Origin: Alkalicoccus luteus | GTDB lineage: Bacteria > Bacillota > Bacilli > Bacillales > Salisediminibacteriaceae | Direction: 5' to 3' (one strand) | Length of the DNA: 64,000 bases | NCBI GenBank assembly: GCA_052061695.1 | Contig: JBPZEY010000008.1 | Shown here: piece by piece, positions 24,651 to 33,094 of the stretch | Position numbering within the stretch: position 1 is the stretch's first letter | How the letters are laid out: each line of letters begins with the position of its first letter | Made by a program: the position numbers and the translations under genes | The notes under the pieces: model-generated | Told to the model about the DNA's origin: nothing | The model's input: the letters and a program-made list of their open reading frames with translations, nothing else | Databases searched by the model: none

Positions 24651-26054
24651 TTATGGCCTTGGGTGGTCCGGATGATCGGGGTCGTCTGGATCCACCGGTT
24701 TTGGAGCTGCATCTTCTTCAGGTGGACGAGGCGGGTTCACCGGCGGAGTGCGGTCTGATCCGCCAGCTGTACCGGATGCTCCTGAAGGGCCGCTCTGGCC
24801 GCCAGGTGTTTTCGGTCCGGCAGACGGGTCAGCCGGCTTATCGTTTTCTTTCTTCATTTTACGGTCAAGCTCTGCAAGCTTCGTCTTAGCGTAGTCACGT
24901 CCACCGACACCAAAGGCAATGGCAAAGGCGACAGAAACAGCACCAAGAATCAGCAGGAATGCCAGATTCACAATCGTTGTCGCGAACTGCAGCTGATCAA
25001 ACGTCATAAAGGCTGCAAACACGATGATCGTATATTTTACGAGAGAAGCATAGAAGCCGCTTCCGGAGTATTTCTTCACGAGGGCACCAAGGTAGTGGCC
25101 TGCGAATAAACCGAGAAGCAGAATCAGCAGGGCACTGACAAGCAGCGGCAGATACGCAAGCACGGCGCCGCCGATATTATTCAGCACTTCCAGCTGGAGT
25201 ACGTTCAGTGCTTCTACCGTGAAGAAGATGATGATAACAACTTTTACAATCTGTCCAAGAATGGTGGACACGCGGAAGGAACTGCTCTTCGGTCCGTCCA
25301 TTTCGAAGAAGCTGTATACGTTGTCGACACCAGTTCGCTGCAGCAGATTGATAAGCAGATCACCGACAAAACGGGCGATAAAGTAACCGACCAGTACGAG
25401 AATGATGGCGACAAAGACATTCGGAATCATTGCGAGAATGCTGTTAAAGACGTTCGTGATCGGCTCGGAGATCATCTGAATGTTCAGCGTTTCTAGCGCG
25501 ACCGTGATAATCGGGATCAGCAGGAAGATGAACACGATGTTCGCGAGAATCGCCGACAGCTTCATAGAAGAAGAGCCTTCGAACCGCGTCCATTTATTAA
25601 ACCAGTGGTCAACCTTCAGACTTTCAAGGGACCGGTAAACGAGATCCTTGACGAGGCGTGCAATAAAAATACCGACAAATAAAATAATAGCAGCTGCAAA
25701 TATGTTTGGCAGGAATTCCAGGAACGTTTCGGTCATGTTGGCGATTGGGCCGGCGACCGACTCCATGTTCAGTGCATCTAAAATAGCCGGCAGGAATAAT
25801 ATGAAGACGAGGAAATAAACCAGCTTGGAGGTCGCTTCCAATATGCTTGCACCTTGTTCCTCACTTTTGACAAGTGGAGTTTTAGCGAGTCCTTTATGGG
25901 CACCAAGCTTTTTTAGCCCTTTTGAAATAATGTTCTTTGCGGCGAGTGCAATGACCCATGCGAGCAGCAGAAGCAGTAGTGCGACGACAATATTCGCAAG
26001 AGAGCCAATGAGATCGCTGAGCAATGCTTGAAATTCATTGGTTACATTGTTCAT
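24651..26054 (-). CDS. Mechanosensitive-channel-like membrane protein with TM-helix repeats
   Basis: 467 residues with about ten hydrophobic helices built from repeated units (PNIFAAAIILFVGIFIARLVKDL, then PNVFVAIILVLVGYFIARFVGDL), the conserved TM-helix repeat found near MscS channels. The last ~75 residues form a cytoplasmic-type tail rich in Pro, Gly, Asp and Lys, ending in DP/DH repeats. A role in osmotic adjustment fits a halophile but is inference. AGGAGGG precedes the ATG. It is a single gene. Confidence 0.82.
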   Translation of the reverse strand: MNNVTNEFQALLSDLIGSLANIVVALLLLLLAWVIALAAKNIISKGLKKLGAHKGLAKTPLVKSEEQGASILEATSKLVYFLVFILFLPAILDALNMESVAGPIANMTETFLEFLPNIFAAAIILFVGIFIARLVKDLVYRSLESLKVDHWFNKWTRFEGSSSMKLSAILANIVFIFLLIPIITVALETLNIQMISEPITNVFNSILAMIPNVFVAIILVLVGYFIARFVGDLLINLLQRTGVDNVYSFFEMDGPKSSSFRVSTILGQIVKVVIIIFFTVEALNVLQLEVLNNIGGAVLAYLPLLVSALLILLLGLFAGHYLGALVKKYSGSGFYASLVKYTIIVFAAFMTFDQLQFATTIVNLAFLLILGAVSVAFAIAFGVGGRDYAKTKLAELDRKMKKENDKPADPSAGPKTPGGQSGPSGASGTAGGSDRTPPVNPPRPPEEDAAPKPVDPDDPDHPDHPRP

Positions 26055-26250
26055 ACGCTGTTCCCTCCTATTATGTGATAGTTAACCATATCCAGAAACC
26101 TGTGGGAGTAAACGTATTTAGAGGGAATTACATAATATTAATGTAATGGGCTTGAAGGTGACGTTAGTGTCAGGATAAAAAATGAAATAGGCAGATATCT
26201 TAACGTGAGAACGTTATAGCCTGTTCGAATGTACCCTGATCATAGCTGCA

Positions 26251-26279
26251 GAAAACCCCGGACAAGGTTCTGTCCGGGG
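26251..26279 (-). terminator. Terminator of the 55-residue TTG-start gene
   Basis: CCCCGGACA (26256-26264) and TGTCCGGGG (26271-26279), followed by TTTTC on the minus strand. Confidence 0.88.
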
Positions 26280-26300
26280 CTCTCCATGGCGATTATTTCA

Positions 26301-26468
26301 TTAACGGATGCGCTGGTTGATCGCATGCACCTGCGCAAGTCCTTCCTGATAGCTGCGGGCACGTCGTCGTTCAACGGTCAGCTTTCGTTCAATACACTGC
26401 TCGTATTCCTGGAATGAGTAGCCGTGATTTAAATGCATCGAGCGCTCAATTAATTCTGTCGTTTGCAA
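26301..26468 (-). CDS. Small 55-residue protein with TTG start
   Basis: On the minus strand AAAGGGGAA is followed by TTG 26468 and an open frame of 56 codons to TAA, with a strong terminator 22 bases later. The product begins LQTTELIERSMHLNHGYSFQ and ends QVHAINQRIR. It is charged, probably helical, and has no membrane segment or recognised domain. Ribosome binding site, codon use and a private terminator support a real gene. Its function is unknown. Confidence 0.65.
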   Translation of the reverse strand: MQTTELIERSMHLNHGYSFQEYEQCIERKLTVERRRARSYQEGLAQVHAINQRIR

Positions 26469-26573
26469 GGTAGCGTTCCCCTTTCCAATAGTCTTACTGT
26501 GGTATATTTCCTGACAAAGGAAACGGCAAACGAAAAAAGGGAAAAGTAAGAAATTAGCAGCAGAGCCTCTTTG

Positions 26574-27722
26574 TTATAAGAGTGAAACGCTGAGTCTTTG
26601 TTCATCGTTAGAAATGTGCTTTCCGACCCAGGAAAAGAGCGAGTCTTCTGAACCTGGTGCGCCGATGACAGAGAAGCTGATACGTCGTCCAGCCGACTTA
26701 ATGGGAATCGTCAGCTGAGGAAGCCCGCCGATGCCGGCAATCGCGCAAAGCCGCAAACTGCGGGTTCTTATATCGTCTACTTGTACCGGAGGCAGGTTTT
26801 TGACTGGAGCAGGTCCCGGGGCGGTTGGAATGACGAGGATGCTTCCGGCCGCCAGCTGCTGAAGCTGCTTACGAAGCGCGTTTCGCTCTGCAACCGCCTC
26901 AGCTGCTTCCGCTGCGGAAATGCGGGAAGCGGCTTCAAACCGTTCTTTAATGCCGGGGCCGAACGCTGGTACATGCTCGGTCACCCACGTGCCGTGCTGC
27001 TCCCATATCTCAGCAGCCTGCACGACGCGGAACGTTTCCTGCAGGTGCGCAAGAGAAAGTCCGCCTGATTTTACCGGAAGCGGATCCAACTGATCCATGA
27101 TCTGCTTATCTTCCGCAAGCTCCCACGCTTCTTCGAGGAAATAAACATCGGTCGGTCCTTCATCTGTCTGCGGATAAAAAAGAGAAGCGGCCTGCTGCAA
27201 CGTATCGAAATCGGGGCTTAACAAGCCGATCGTATCGAAAGAAGGCGCAAGCGGAATCAGGCCTGCTGTGGAAATACGTCCATGGGTAGGACGAAGTCCG
27301 TACAGTCCGCAATACGCCGCAGGAATGCGGATCGATCCGCCGGTGTCAGTTCCAACGGCAAAATCACAGTCCCCCGAAGCAGCGGCAGAAGCAGAGCCGC
27401 TGGACGATCCGCCCGGTATACTCTCCGGAGCAAGCGGATTAAGCGGCGTGCCGTAGTGGGCATTTTCCCCGTGCAGGCTGTACATCAGTTCATCCGTTAC
27501 GGTCAGCCCTTGAATCGAGGCGCCCGCCTTTAACAAAATCTCCAGTGCTGGAGCCGTCGTACTGGCAGGCGGGTGGGTGCGGAGCCAGTCCGGATTCCCC
27601 GCCGTGCTCGCTGTCCCTTTTACGTGAAAGACATCCTTCACCGCGAACGTTTTCCCCTGCAGCGGACCGCTCTTTTCACCGGGAAGACGGACATCGGGCT
27701 GAGTATAGGCTGTTTTTTCCAT
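26574..27722 (-). CDS. Amidase signature family enzyme
   Basis: About 382 residues. The Ser-Ser-Lys triad of the family is visible: Lys in KTFAVKDVFHVKG, cis-Ser in PGGSSSGSASAAASG, and nucleophile Ser in DTGGSIRIPAAYCG. It is shorter than GatA (~480) and has no GatB/GatC neighbours, so it is an independent amidase, nearer to the aryl-amidase or AtzF groups. The substrate is unknown. AAAGGA precedes overlapping GTG/ATG starts (27725/27722). Confidence 0.87.
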   Translation of the reverse strand: MEKTAYTQPDVRLPGEKSGPLQGKTFAVKDVFHVKGTASTAGNPDWLRTHPPASTTAPALEILLKAGASIQGLTVTDELMYSLHGENAHYGTPLNPLAPESIPGGSSSGSASAAASGDCDFAVGTDTGGSIRIPAAYCGLYGLRPTHGRISTAGLIPLAPSFDTIGLLSPDFDTLQQAASLFYPQTDEGPTDVYFLEEAWELAEDKQIMDQLDPLPVKSGGLSLAHLQETFRVVQAAEIWEQHGTWVTEHVPAFGPGIKERFEAASRISAAEAAEAVAERNALRKQLQQLAAGSILVIPTAPGPAPVKNLPPVQVDDIRTRSLRLCAIAGIGGLPQLTIPIKSAGRRISFSVIGAPGSEDSLFSWVGKHISNDEQRLSVSLL

Positions 27723-28010
27723 CACTGATCATCCTTTCTGTCTATCATCAGATGCGTGTTGTACCAGTATAGCGTGTCAATGTAGATTCTCCGTTCGTTT
27801 TTGTGTGAAATCTTCGGGGAAGACGGCTGAAGCATTGGTACAGCAGGAAAAAGAAGTCGAAAAAGTGTGTCAGAAAATATAACAGATTGAAAAAATCCTG
27901 TCAGCTGATCTGACGAAATAACTGTTTATTGAAAACTGACCCTCTATAGTAAACGGTATACTCCGCCGTTTCTGTCTTCTGCGACCAATCACAAAGAGGA
28001 GGGTATCATC

Positions 28011-28862
28011 GTGACAACGACAAAGGTGTGGAAACCAGATCATTTGAAGGCCGTCTGGGAACTGACTGAGCAATTTCAGGAAGACTGCTGCTACACTGTT
28101 GATGGTATCCGGGTCACAGCCGGAGCCGGGCGAGAAACGATTGCCCTGGACGCGTTAACGGAGCTGCATCAAGGGCTTTGTGAACGCAAAGGAACGATAT
28201 ATGCGGGACCGCTTGTAACGTATGAGGAACTCATGCACCATCCGCTGATTCAACGCGAAGCACCATTGCTCGCCGAAGCATGCAGAAAAGGACTGCTGGA
28301 GAGTGAGCGGCAGATGGCTTTTGCGGTCGATGTATTGTTACAGTCCGGCGCGGCACTGCTCCCGCTGCTGCTGTATGATGCGGTGTTGATCTGGGCACTG
28401 CCAGAAGGCGTGAAACAGCAGCCGCTGGAAGAATGGCTGAAAGAAGACGCGAGTGAGAAACGGGTGCTGCTCGCGGTAGAAATACATCCTGTACCCGTCT
28501 GCGGGGAAACGCTGCGGTTTTTTCGGACATCAGGGAAGCCGGATATGTTCACCTCAAGCCGCGTAACAGCTGCGGGGGTGGTGACTTTTACGCTGGAGGG
28601 AGACGTATCGGACGTTCGTCTCGCTGCAGGCAGCGGGCACCACGCTCCTGTGAGGCTGCGTGGAACAGAAGACCTGTTTCGCAGGTCTTCGGCACGAAAG
28701 CTGTTTCCGGCCCTCGTGTACCAGCAAATAAAAGAAGAATTTATACCGCCGCACGATTTGTTTGCATCGTCCGGCTATCAAGGAAGCCAAACAGCTAATT
28801 TGATTGTAAAAGAATGGCAGCGCCGCGGGAGGGATCATCATGCAGAAACCGTTCACGGATAG
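28011..28862 (+). CDS. PucC-like FAD-domain protein with degenerate FAD loop
   Basis: 283 residues that align by pattern with the flavin subunit of xanthine dehydrogenase and CO dehydrogenase: KPDHLKAVWELTEQF, then YAGPLVTYEELMHHPLIQRE, APLLAEACR and a C-terminal domain from FFRTSGKPDMFTSSRVTAAG. The usual AGGTDL loop reads AGAGRE here, and the GGN motif after the second helix is missing, so FAD binding is doubtful. The molybdenum and iron-sulfur subunits are not nearby. It starts at GTG 28011 with GAGGAGGG upstream and overlaps the hydroxyisourate hydrolase gene by 23 bases. Confidence 0.65.
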   Translation: MTTTKVWKPDHLKAVWELTEQFQEDCCYTVDGIRVTAGAGRETIALDALTELHQGLCERKGTIYAGPLVTYEELMHHPLIQREAPLLAEACRKGLLESERQMAFAVDVLLQSGAALLPLLLYDAVLIWALPEGVKQQPLEEWLKEDASEKRVLLAVEIHPVPVCGETLRFFRTSGKPDMFTSSRVTAAGVVTFTLEGDVSDVRLAAGSGHHAPVRLRGTEDLFRRSSARKLFPALVYQQIKEEFIPPHDLFASSGYQGSQTANLIVKEWQRRGRDHHAETVHG

Positions 28863-29265
28863 ACCTGGCAGGGAAAAAGAGAGAGGTTTTTCAATCCAGC
28901 AGCTTGCGAAGGGCTGTACGCTGACTACGCACGTGTGGGACACGAGCATCGGCCGGCCTGCATCGGGGCTGTTGGTCGAGCTTTGGCGATACACTCAGGA
29001 ACAAGGAGAATATGTGAAACTGAAAGAAGGGCGGCTGGATGATTCCGGCCGTCTTCTTCATCCGCTGTTGGAAGGGGAAACGTTTCAAAAAGGGAAATAC
29101 GAGCTGCTCTATGATGTGCAGGCTTATTTTGAGGAGCGCGGCTTGATGCAGACTGATGCTTTTTACAGTGTCATTCCTGTCAGCTTTTCGATCAACCGAG
29201 AGGAAAGTTGCCATATTCCTTTGTACATTTCCCCAGGAGGCTACAGTACCTATCAAACCTCTTAA
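28840..29265 (+). CDS. 5-hydroxyisourate hydrolase (transthyretin-like, PucM type)
   Basis: 141 residues with the hallmarks of the family: LTTHVWDTSIGRPASGLLVELW near the start and the C-terminal HIPLYISPGGYSTYQTS. The enzyme opens 5-hydroxyisourate made by urate oxidase, on the way to allantoin. An N-terminal extension of ~25 residues precedes the domain. CGGGAGGG lies before the ATG. No urate oxidase or OHCU decarboxylase gene is in the window, so the pathway partners must be elsewhere or missing. Confidence 0.88.
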   Translation: MQKPFTDRPGREKERGFSIQQLAKGCTLTTHVWDTSIGRPASGLLVELWRYTQEQGEYVKLKEGRLDDSGRLLHPLLEGETFQKGKYELLYDVQAYFEERGLMQTDAFYSVIPVSFSINREESCHIPLYISPGGYSTYQTS

Positions 29266-29363
29266 ATTCAGAATTGAAGGAATATTTCTGTTTAGAAGGA
29301 TCACTTCCTCCTCGTGTCGAAATGAGCTTATGCTGATTTTTACTCACGAAAGGGGACAGGAGC

Positions 29364-30960
29364 TATGTATACAGATTATAAGCACGAACCGTTTACGGAT
29401 TTCACGAAGGAAGAGAACCAGAAAGAATTTTTAGAGGCCCTCGCGGTCGTGAAAAAAGACATCGGCAAGGAATACCCGCTCGTCATTGACGGCAAAGAGG
29501 TCACGACCAAGGACAAGCTCGTCAGCTACAACCCGTGCAACCACGACGAAGTGATCGGCAGCGTCTCCAAAGCGTCCACAAAGGACATCGACGCGGCATT
29601 TGAGGCTGCGAAGAAGGCGTTCCCGGCCTGGAGCCAGACGAACCCGGTCGCGCGCGCCGAGCTGTTGTTCCGTGCCGCGGCGATCATGCGCCGCCGCAAG
29701 CACGAGCTGTCGGCGACGGTCGTCAAGGAAGCGGGCAAGCCGTGGGTGGAAGCGGACATTGAAGTGGCCGAAGGGATCGACTTCCTCGAGTACTACGGCC
29801 GCCAGATGATCGAGCTGAAAGACGGCAAGAAGATTGAAAGCCGTGACGGCGAAAGCAACCAGTACCTCTACACGTCCGCGGGGGTCGCGGTGACGATTCC
29901 GCCGTGGAACTTCTCGGCGGCGATCATGATGGGCACGACGGTGGCGCCGCTTGTCGCCGGCAACACGGTGCTCCTGAAGCCAGCCGAGCCGACACCGATC
30001 ATCGCCGCGAAGTTCGTGGACATCATGCGCGAAGCGGGTGTGCCGGACGGCGTACTGAACTTCGTGCCGGGAGAGCCGCATGAAATCGGCGACTACCTCG
30101 TCGATCACAAGGACACGGCGCTGATCACGTTCACCGGATCGAAGGCCACCGGCCTTCGCATCATGGAACGGGCGGCGAAGGTGCAGGAAGGCCAGCGCCA
30201 CTTGAAGCGTGTGCTCGCGGAAATGGGCGGGAAGGACACCGTCGTGGTCGATAAGGATGCCGACGTGGAAACGGCGGTCAACGCGATCGTCACGGCCGCG
30301 TTCAACTTCTCCGGCCAGAAGTGCTCGGCCGGAAGCCGTGCCGTGATCCATGAGGATCTGTACGACACGGTCGCGCAGCGCGTCGTCGAAGAGACGGAAA
30401 AGCTCACGCTCGGCGACAGCGAGAAGTACGAGAACTACCTCGGACCGGTCATCAACCAGAAGGCGTATGACAAGGTGACGAGCTACATTGAGATCGGCAA
30501 GAAAGAAGCGACGCTGCTCACCGGCGACGAGTCCGATGACAGCACCGGCTTCTTCATCAAGCCGACGATCTTCGGCGATGCCGCACCGGATGCGCGCATC
30601 ATGCAGGAGGAGATCTTCGGACCGGTGCTGGCGCTCTGCAAGGCATCGAGCTACGAAGAGGCGATCGACATTGCGAACAACACCGAGTACGGCCTGACCG
30701 GCGCGGTGATCTCCAACAACGTTGACCACCTCGAGTACGCGAAGCAGAACTTCCACGTCGGGAACCTGTACTTCAACCGCAACTGTACCGGGGCGATTGT
30801 CGGCTACCACCCGTTCGGCGGGTTCAAGCTGTCCGGCACGGATTCCAAGGCCGGAGGCCCGGACTACCTGCTTCAGTACCTGCTTCCAAAATCCATCAGC
30901 CAGATGCTGTAAAACAGCCACGGCATGAGAAGGGGCTCTCCATGACGGAGAGCCTCTTTT
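29364..30960 (+). repeat. Copy 2 of the 1597 bp rocA duplication
   Basis: Matches 19309-20905. It starts one base before the ATG and ends in the T run of the terminator. Before it stands the hydroxyisourate hydrolase; after it an unrelated spacer. Confidence 0.92.
29365..30912 (+). CDS. rocA: L-glutamate gamma-semialdehyde (P5C) dehydrogenase, copy 2
   Basis: A 515-residue protein identical to the product of copy 1, including every catalytic motif. Only the upstream region differs: here AAAGGGGACAGGAGC serves as ribosome binding site and no sigma-54 promoter is seen. Expression should therefore be independent of RocR, perhaps by read-through from the hydrolase gene or from an unseen promoter in the 99-base gap. 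Proline catabolism would be one use for a second, separately controlled copy, but no proline dehydrogenase gene is adjacent. Confidence 0.93.
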   Translation: MYTDYKHEPFTDFTKEENQKEFLEALAVVKKDIGKEYPLVIDGKEVTTKDKLVSYNPCNHDEVIGSVSKASTKDIDAAFEAAKKAFPAWSQTNPVARAELLFRAAAIMRRRKHELSATVVKEAGKPWVEADIEVAEGIDFLEYYGRQMIELKDGKKIESRDGESNQYLYTSAGVAVTIPPWNFSAAIMMGTTVAPLVAGNTVLLKPAEPTPIIAAKFVDIMREAGVPDGVLNFVPGEPHEIGDYLVDHKDTALITFTGSKATGLRIMERAAKVQEGQRHLKRVLAEMGGKDTVVVDKDADVETAVNAIVTAAFNFSGQKCSAGSRAVIHEDLYDTVAQRVVEETEKLTLGDSEKYENYLGPVINQKAYDKVTSYIEIGKKEATLLTGDESDDSTGFFIKPTIFGDAAPDARIMQEEIFGPVLALCKASSYEEAIDIANNTEYGLTGAVISNNVDHLEYAKQNFHVGNLYFNRNCTGAIVGYHPFGGFKLSGTDSKAGGPDYLLQYLLPKSISQML

Positions 30961-30965
30961 TTTGA
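30934..30965 (+). terminator. Terminator of rocA copy 2
   Basis: The same GGCTCTCC/GGAGAGCC hairpin as after copy 1, here with a longer T run. Confidence 0.88.
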
Positions 30966-31260
30966 GTGAGGAAGAAAGAGGCAGTGGTTTGCATCGCCTT
31001 GCTCCCTGGTTCTCAGAATGGTCTGTTCCGTTATAGTTCCCGCTGTGGCATGGCGTTAAGTCGTTCTTAGCCAACGCTGCATGGCACTTGCCTCGCGTTG
31101 GGCAGAAGCGATCCATGAATGAAAAAGGAATTTGGTAGTTAATCGATGTCTTTGCCCTTGGGCGCGCCACAACCGCCCACACGTATCGTTCCAGCTGAAA
31201 GCAGCTTTGAGTGCGCTGTGAATCGGGTAGGAGGGTATATAGAGATGAGGAGGGAGTACC
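30966..31260. other. Non-coding stretch downstream of rocA copy 2
   Basis: About 295 bases. It holds an imperfect CCAACGCTGCATG/CTCGCGTTGG inverted repeat near 31070-31100. It does not match the island modules at 20.9 or 42.2 kb, and no gene is supported. Confidence 0.5.
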
Positions 31261-32067
31261 ATGGGAACATTGGTGAAGCTGATCCTGACTGCAGGCGGCG
31301 CAGCGGGGCTTCTTTTACTGCTCATTTACCTGTTTCAGGACCGGCTCTTGTTCTTTCCGCAGACGATGTCCGAGCAGGAGGCAGAGCAGGCCGCAGCGCG
31401 CGAACCACGTGCGGAAACGGTCCAGTTTGAGATGGATGACGGAACTGAACTGCACGGATGGCTCATGCAGGCAGAAGAACAGCCGGGAGAGCAGCTGCTT
31501 GTTTATTACGGAGGCAACGGCGAAGAAGTCTCCGGCCAGATCATGGAGATGGCCGGTCCGCTGTCAGACTGGGATGTGCTGCTTGTCAATTACAGGGGGT
31601 ATGGTATGAGCGGCGGCACGCCAGAGGAAGAGGCGCTCTATCAGGATGCGGAGCATATATTTGAAGAAGCTGCTGCTGGCTATGAGCGCACAGCAATGAT
31701 GGGAAGAAGCATCGGGACGGCGATTGCAGTGAGAACAGCAGCCATTTTTCAGCCGGATGACGTTGTACTGATCTCTCCTTTTGATCGTCTGGAAGAAGTC
31801 GCAGCAGAAGCGTATCCTTTCCTGCCAGTGCGTACACTGCTGCGCTCAGAATTCGATACGGCGTCACGTATCAACGAGCTGGAGCACATGCTCGTGCTCG
31901 CCGGAGGCAGTGATCAGATTATAACGCCTGCCCGGACAGAGGCACTGCTGGATGAATATGAGGGAGAGGCAGTCTTTCATCTGCTCGAAGGCAGAGGCCA
32001 CAATGACCTCCATCTGCACCCGGAGTTCTGGCCGCTGATTGAAGCGTATTTGCAGGAACGTTCATAG
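31261..32067 (+). CDS. Membrane-anchored alpha/beta hydrolase
   Basis: 268 residues. A single N-terminal helix (LILTAGGAAGLLLLLIYLFQ) anchors the protein. A hydrolase domain follows with nucleophile elbow GRSIGT, acid in LAGGSDQII and His in EGRGHNDLHLHP. The pattern NYRGYGMSGGTPEEEALYQD is typical of the BEM46/ABHD13-like branch. The substrate is unknown. GAGGAGGG precedes the ATG. Confidence 0.85.
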   Translation: MGTLVKLILTAGGAAGLLLLLIYLFQDRLLFFPQTMSEQEAEQAAAREPRAETVQFEMDDGTELHGWLMQAEEQPGEQLLVYYGGNGEEVSGQIMEMAGPLSDWDVLLVNYRGYGMSGGTPEEEALYQDAEHIFEEAAAGYERTAMMGRSIGTAIAVRTAAIFQPDDVVLISPFDRLEEVAAEAYPFLPVRTLLRSEFDTASRINELEHMLVLAGGSDQIITPARTEALLDEYEGEAVFHLLEGRGHNDLHLHPEFWPLIEAYLQERS

Positions 32068-32166
32068 AGGAATCATCGTTTGAACTATGTAAAAAATGAG
32101 GTAACGGTTTATTTTTTTCATAAAAAAGGAATGGAGCAATAATCACTTATAAGGAGGACGTTCATT

Positions 32167-32235
32167 ATGCTTCGAACTATTTTAATGGTTATTGGTGCGC
32201 TGGTTGTTATCAGCTTGATCCTGAGTCTGCTCTAA
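32167..32235 (+). CDS. 22-residue membrane peptide
   Basis: TAAGGAGGA (32150-32158) is followed eight bases later by ATG and 22 codons, MLRTILMVIGALVVISLILS then LL, a single hydrophobic helix with one positive charge. A strong terminator follows 47 bases later. GTTTGA (32078-32083), 15 bases and AGGTAA (32099-32104) resemble a SigB promoter, which would fit a stress-induced membrane peptide. The combination of perfect ribosome binding site, helix and terminator makes a real gene likely. Its function is unknown. Confidence 0.7.
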   Translation: MLRTILMVIGALVVISLILSLL

Positions 32236-32281
32236 TTGCTATCATCTCTTTATAAGCGTACATAGGGACACTATGTACAAG

Positions 32282-32310
32282 AAGAGCCCCTTATTCAGGG
32301 GTTCTTTTTT
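32282..32310 (+). terminator. Terminator of the membrane peptide gene
   Basis: AAGAGCCCCT (32282-32291) pairs with AGGGGTTCTT, then a T run. Confidence 0.88.
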
Positions 32311-32355
32311 ATGGACTTGCAATCTTTCTGTAATTTTTCACAGACTTGAACCGTG

Positions 32356-32415
32356 TATTTCACGTGGAAATATGCTATTATGATGGGCGAAACTAACGAC
32401 GTTCACGGAGTGAAC
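32356..32415 (+). promoter_or_regulatory. Signal peptidase promoter flanked by two palindromes
   Basis: TATTTC-ACGTG-GAAATA (32356-32372) lies immediately upstream of a -10 TATTAT (32376-32381), and GTTCAC-GGA-GTGAAC (32401-32415) ends at the base before the AGAGGAGG ribosome binding site. The first could be an operator; the second could be an operator or a leader hairpin that affects translation. Confidence 0.5.
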
Positions 32416-32431
32416 AGAGGAGGATGCCGAC

Positions 32432-32947
32432 GTGGCAGAAGAAAAGAAAAAAGGGTCATGGCTCGTACCGATTATTGTAGCTGTGGCTGTGGCGTTTGTT
32501 GTGCGTTCGTTTTTTATCGCTCCGTATGTAGTGGAAGGAGCTTCTATGGAACCTTCCTTATATGATAGTGACAGAATCCTGGTAAACAAAACGGCAACGT
32601 GGCTCGGTGAATTTGAACGAGGCGATGTCATCATTATAGAAGGTGAAAACAACCGTCACTACGTGAAACGAGTGATCGGCCTTCCTGGTGAAACATTGGA
32701 GATGGAAGAAGGGGCGCTGTTTGTTGACGGAGAACAGATAGAAGAACCGTATTTGGATGAGCTTTATGATTACAATGAGACGATTGACGAAGTGACGCTT
32801 CCGGAAGGGGAATACTTTGTCATGGGGGATAACCGCGGTAACAGTCTGGACAGCCGAAACGGTCTTGGTCTGATTGATGAAGAGTTTATCGTAGGTCGTT
32901 CTACGGTCGTGTTTTTCCCGTTTACAAACGTGCAGATTACAAATTAA
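32432..32947 (+). CDS. sipS: Signal peptidase I
   Basis: A 171-residue type I signal peptidase with one N-terminal membrane helix (~10-27), nucleophile Ser38 in VEGASMEPSL, general base Lys79 in HYVKRVIGLPGE, and the box GDNRGNSLDSR. It removes signal peptides from exported proteins such as the Vpr-like protease. It starts at GTG 32432, eight bases after AGAGGAGG. Length and single helix match the Bacillus SipS/SipT group; which paralogue it is cannot be told. Confidence 0.93.
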   Translation: MAEEKKKGSWLVPIIVAVAVAFVVRSFFIAPYVVEGASMEPSLYDSDRILVNKTATWLGEFERGDVIIIEGENNRHYVKRVIGLPGETLEMEEGALFVDGEQIEEPYLDELYDYNETIDEVTLPEGEYFVMGDNRGNSLDSRNGLGLIDEEFIVGRSTVVFFPFTNVQITN

Positions 32948-32956
32948 ATCCGCGTG

Positions 32957-32987
32957 ACCTTCGTGAGCCTTCTCATGAAGGTTCTTT
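32957..32987 (+). terminator. Terminator of the signal peptidase gene
   Basis: ACCTTCGTGAG (32957-32967) and CTCATGAAGGT (32972-32982), then CTTTTTG. Confidence 0.88.
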
Positions 32988-33015
32988 TTGTCAGAAGTGA
33001 ACTTTTGGAGTGCGC

Positions 33016-33048
33016 GACACTGAAGCACGGCAGTGTCTGTGTTATAAT
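33016..33048 (+). promoter_or_regulatory. salA promoter with overlapping inverted repeat
   Basis: -35 CTGAAG (33020-33025), a 17-base spacer and -10 TATAAT (33043-33048). GACACTG (33016-33022) and CAGTGTC (33031-33037) are perfect inverted arms over the -35 and spacer, consistent with a repressor site. Confidence 0.6.
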
Positions 33049-33094
33049 GGCAGTTGTTGTAATCGAATTCATTCACGTAAAGGAAGGTGTCCGC

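Noticed and set aside
32078..32104. A firm SigB promoter call before the 22-residue peptide
   Set aside because: -10 is AGGTAA instead of GGGTAA and the spacer is at the upper limit, so it is mentioned only as possible in the gene entry.
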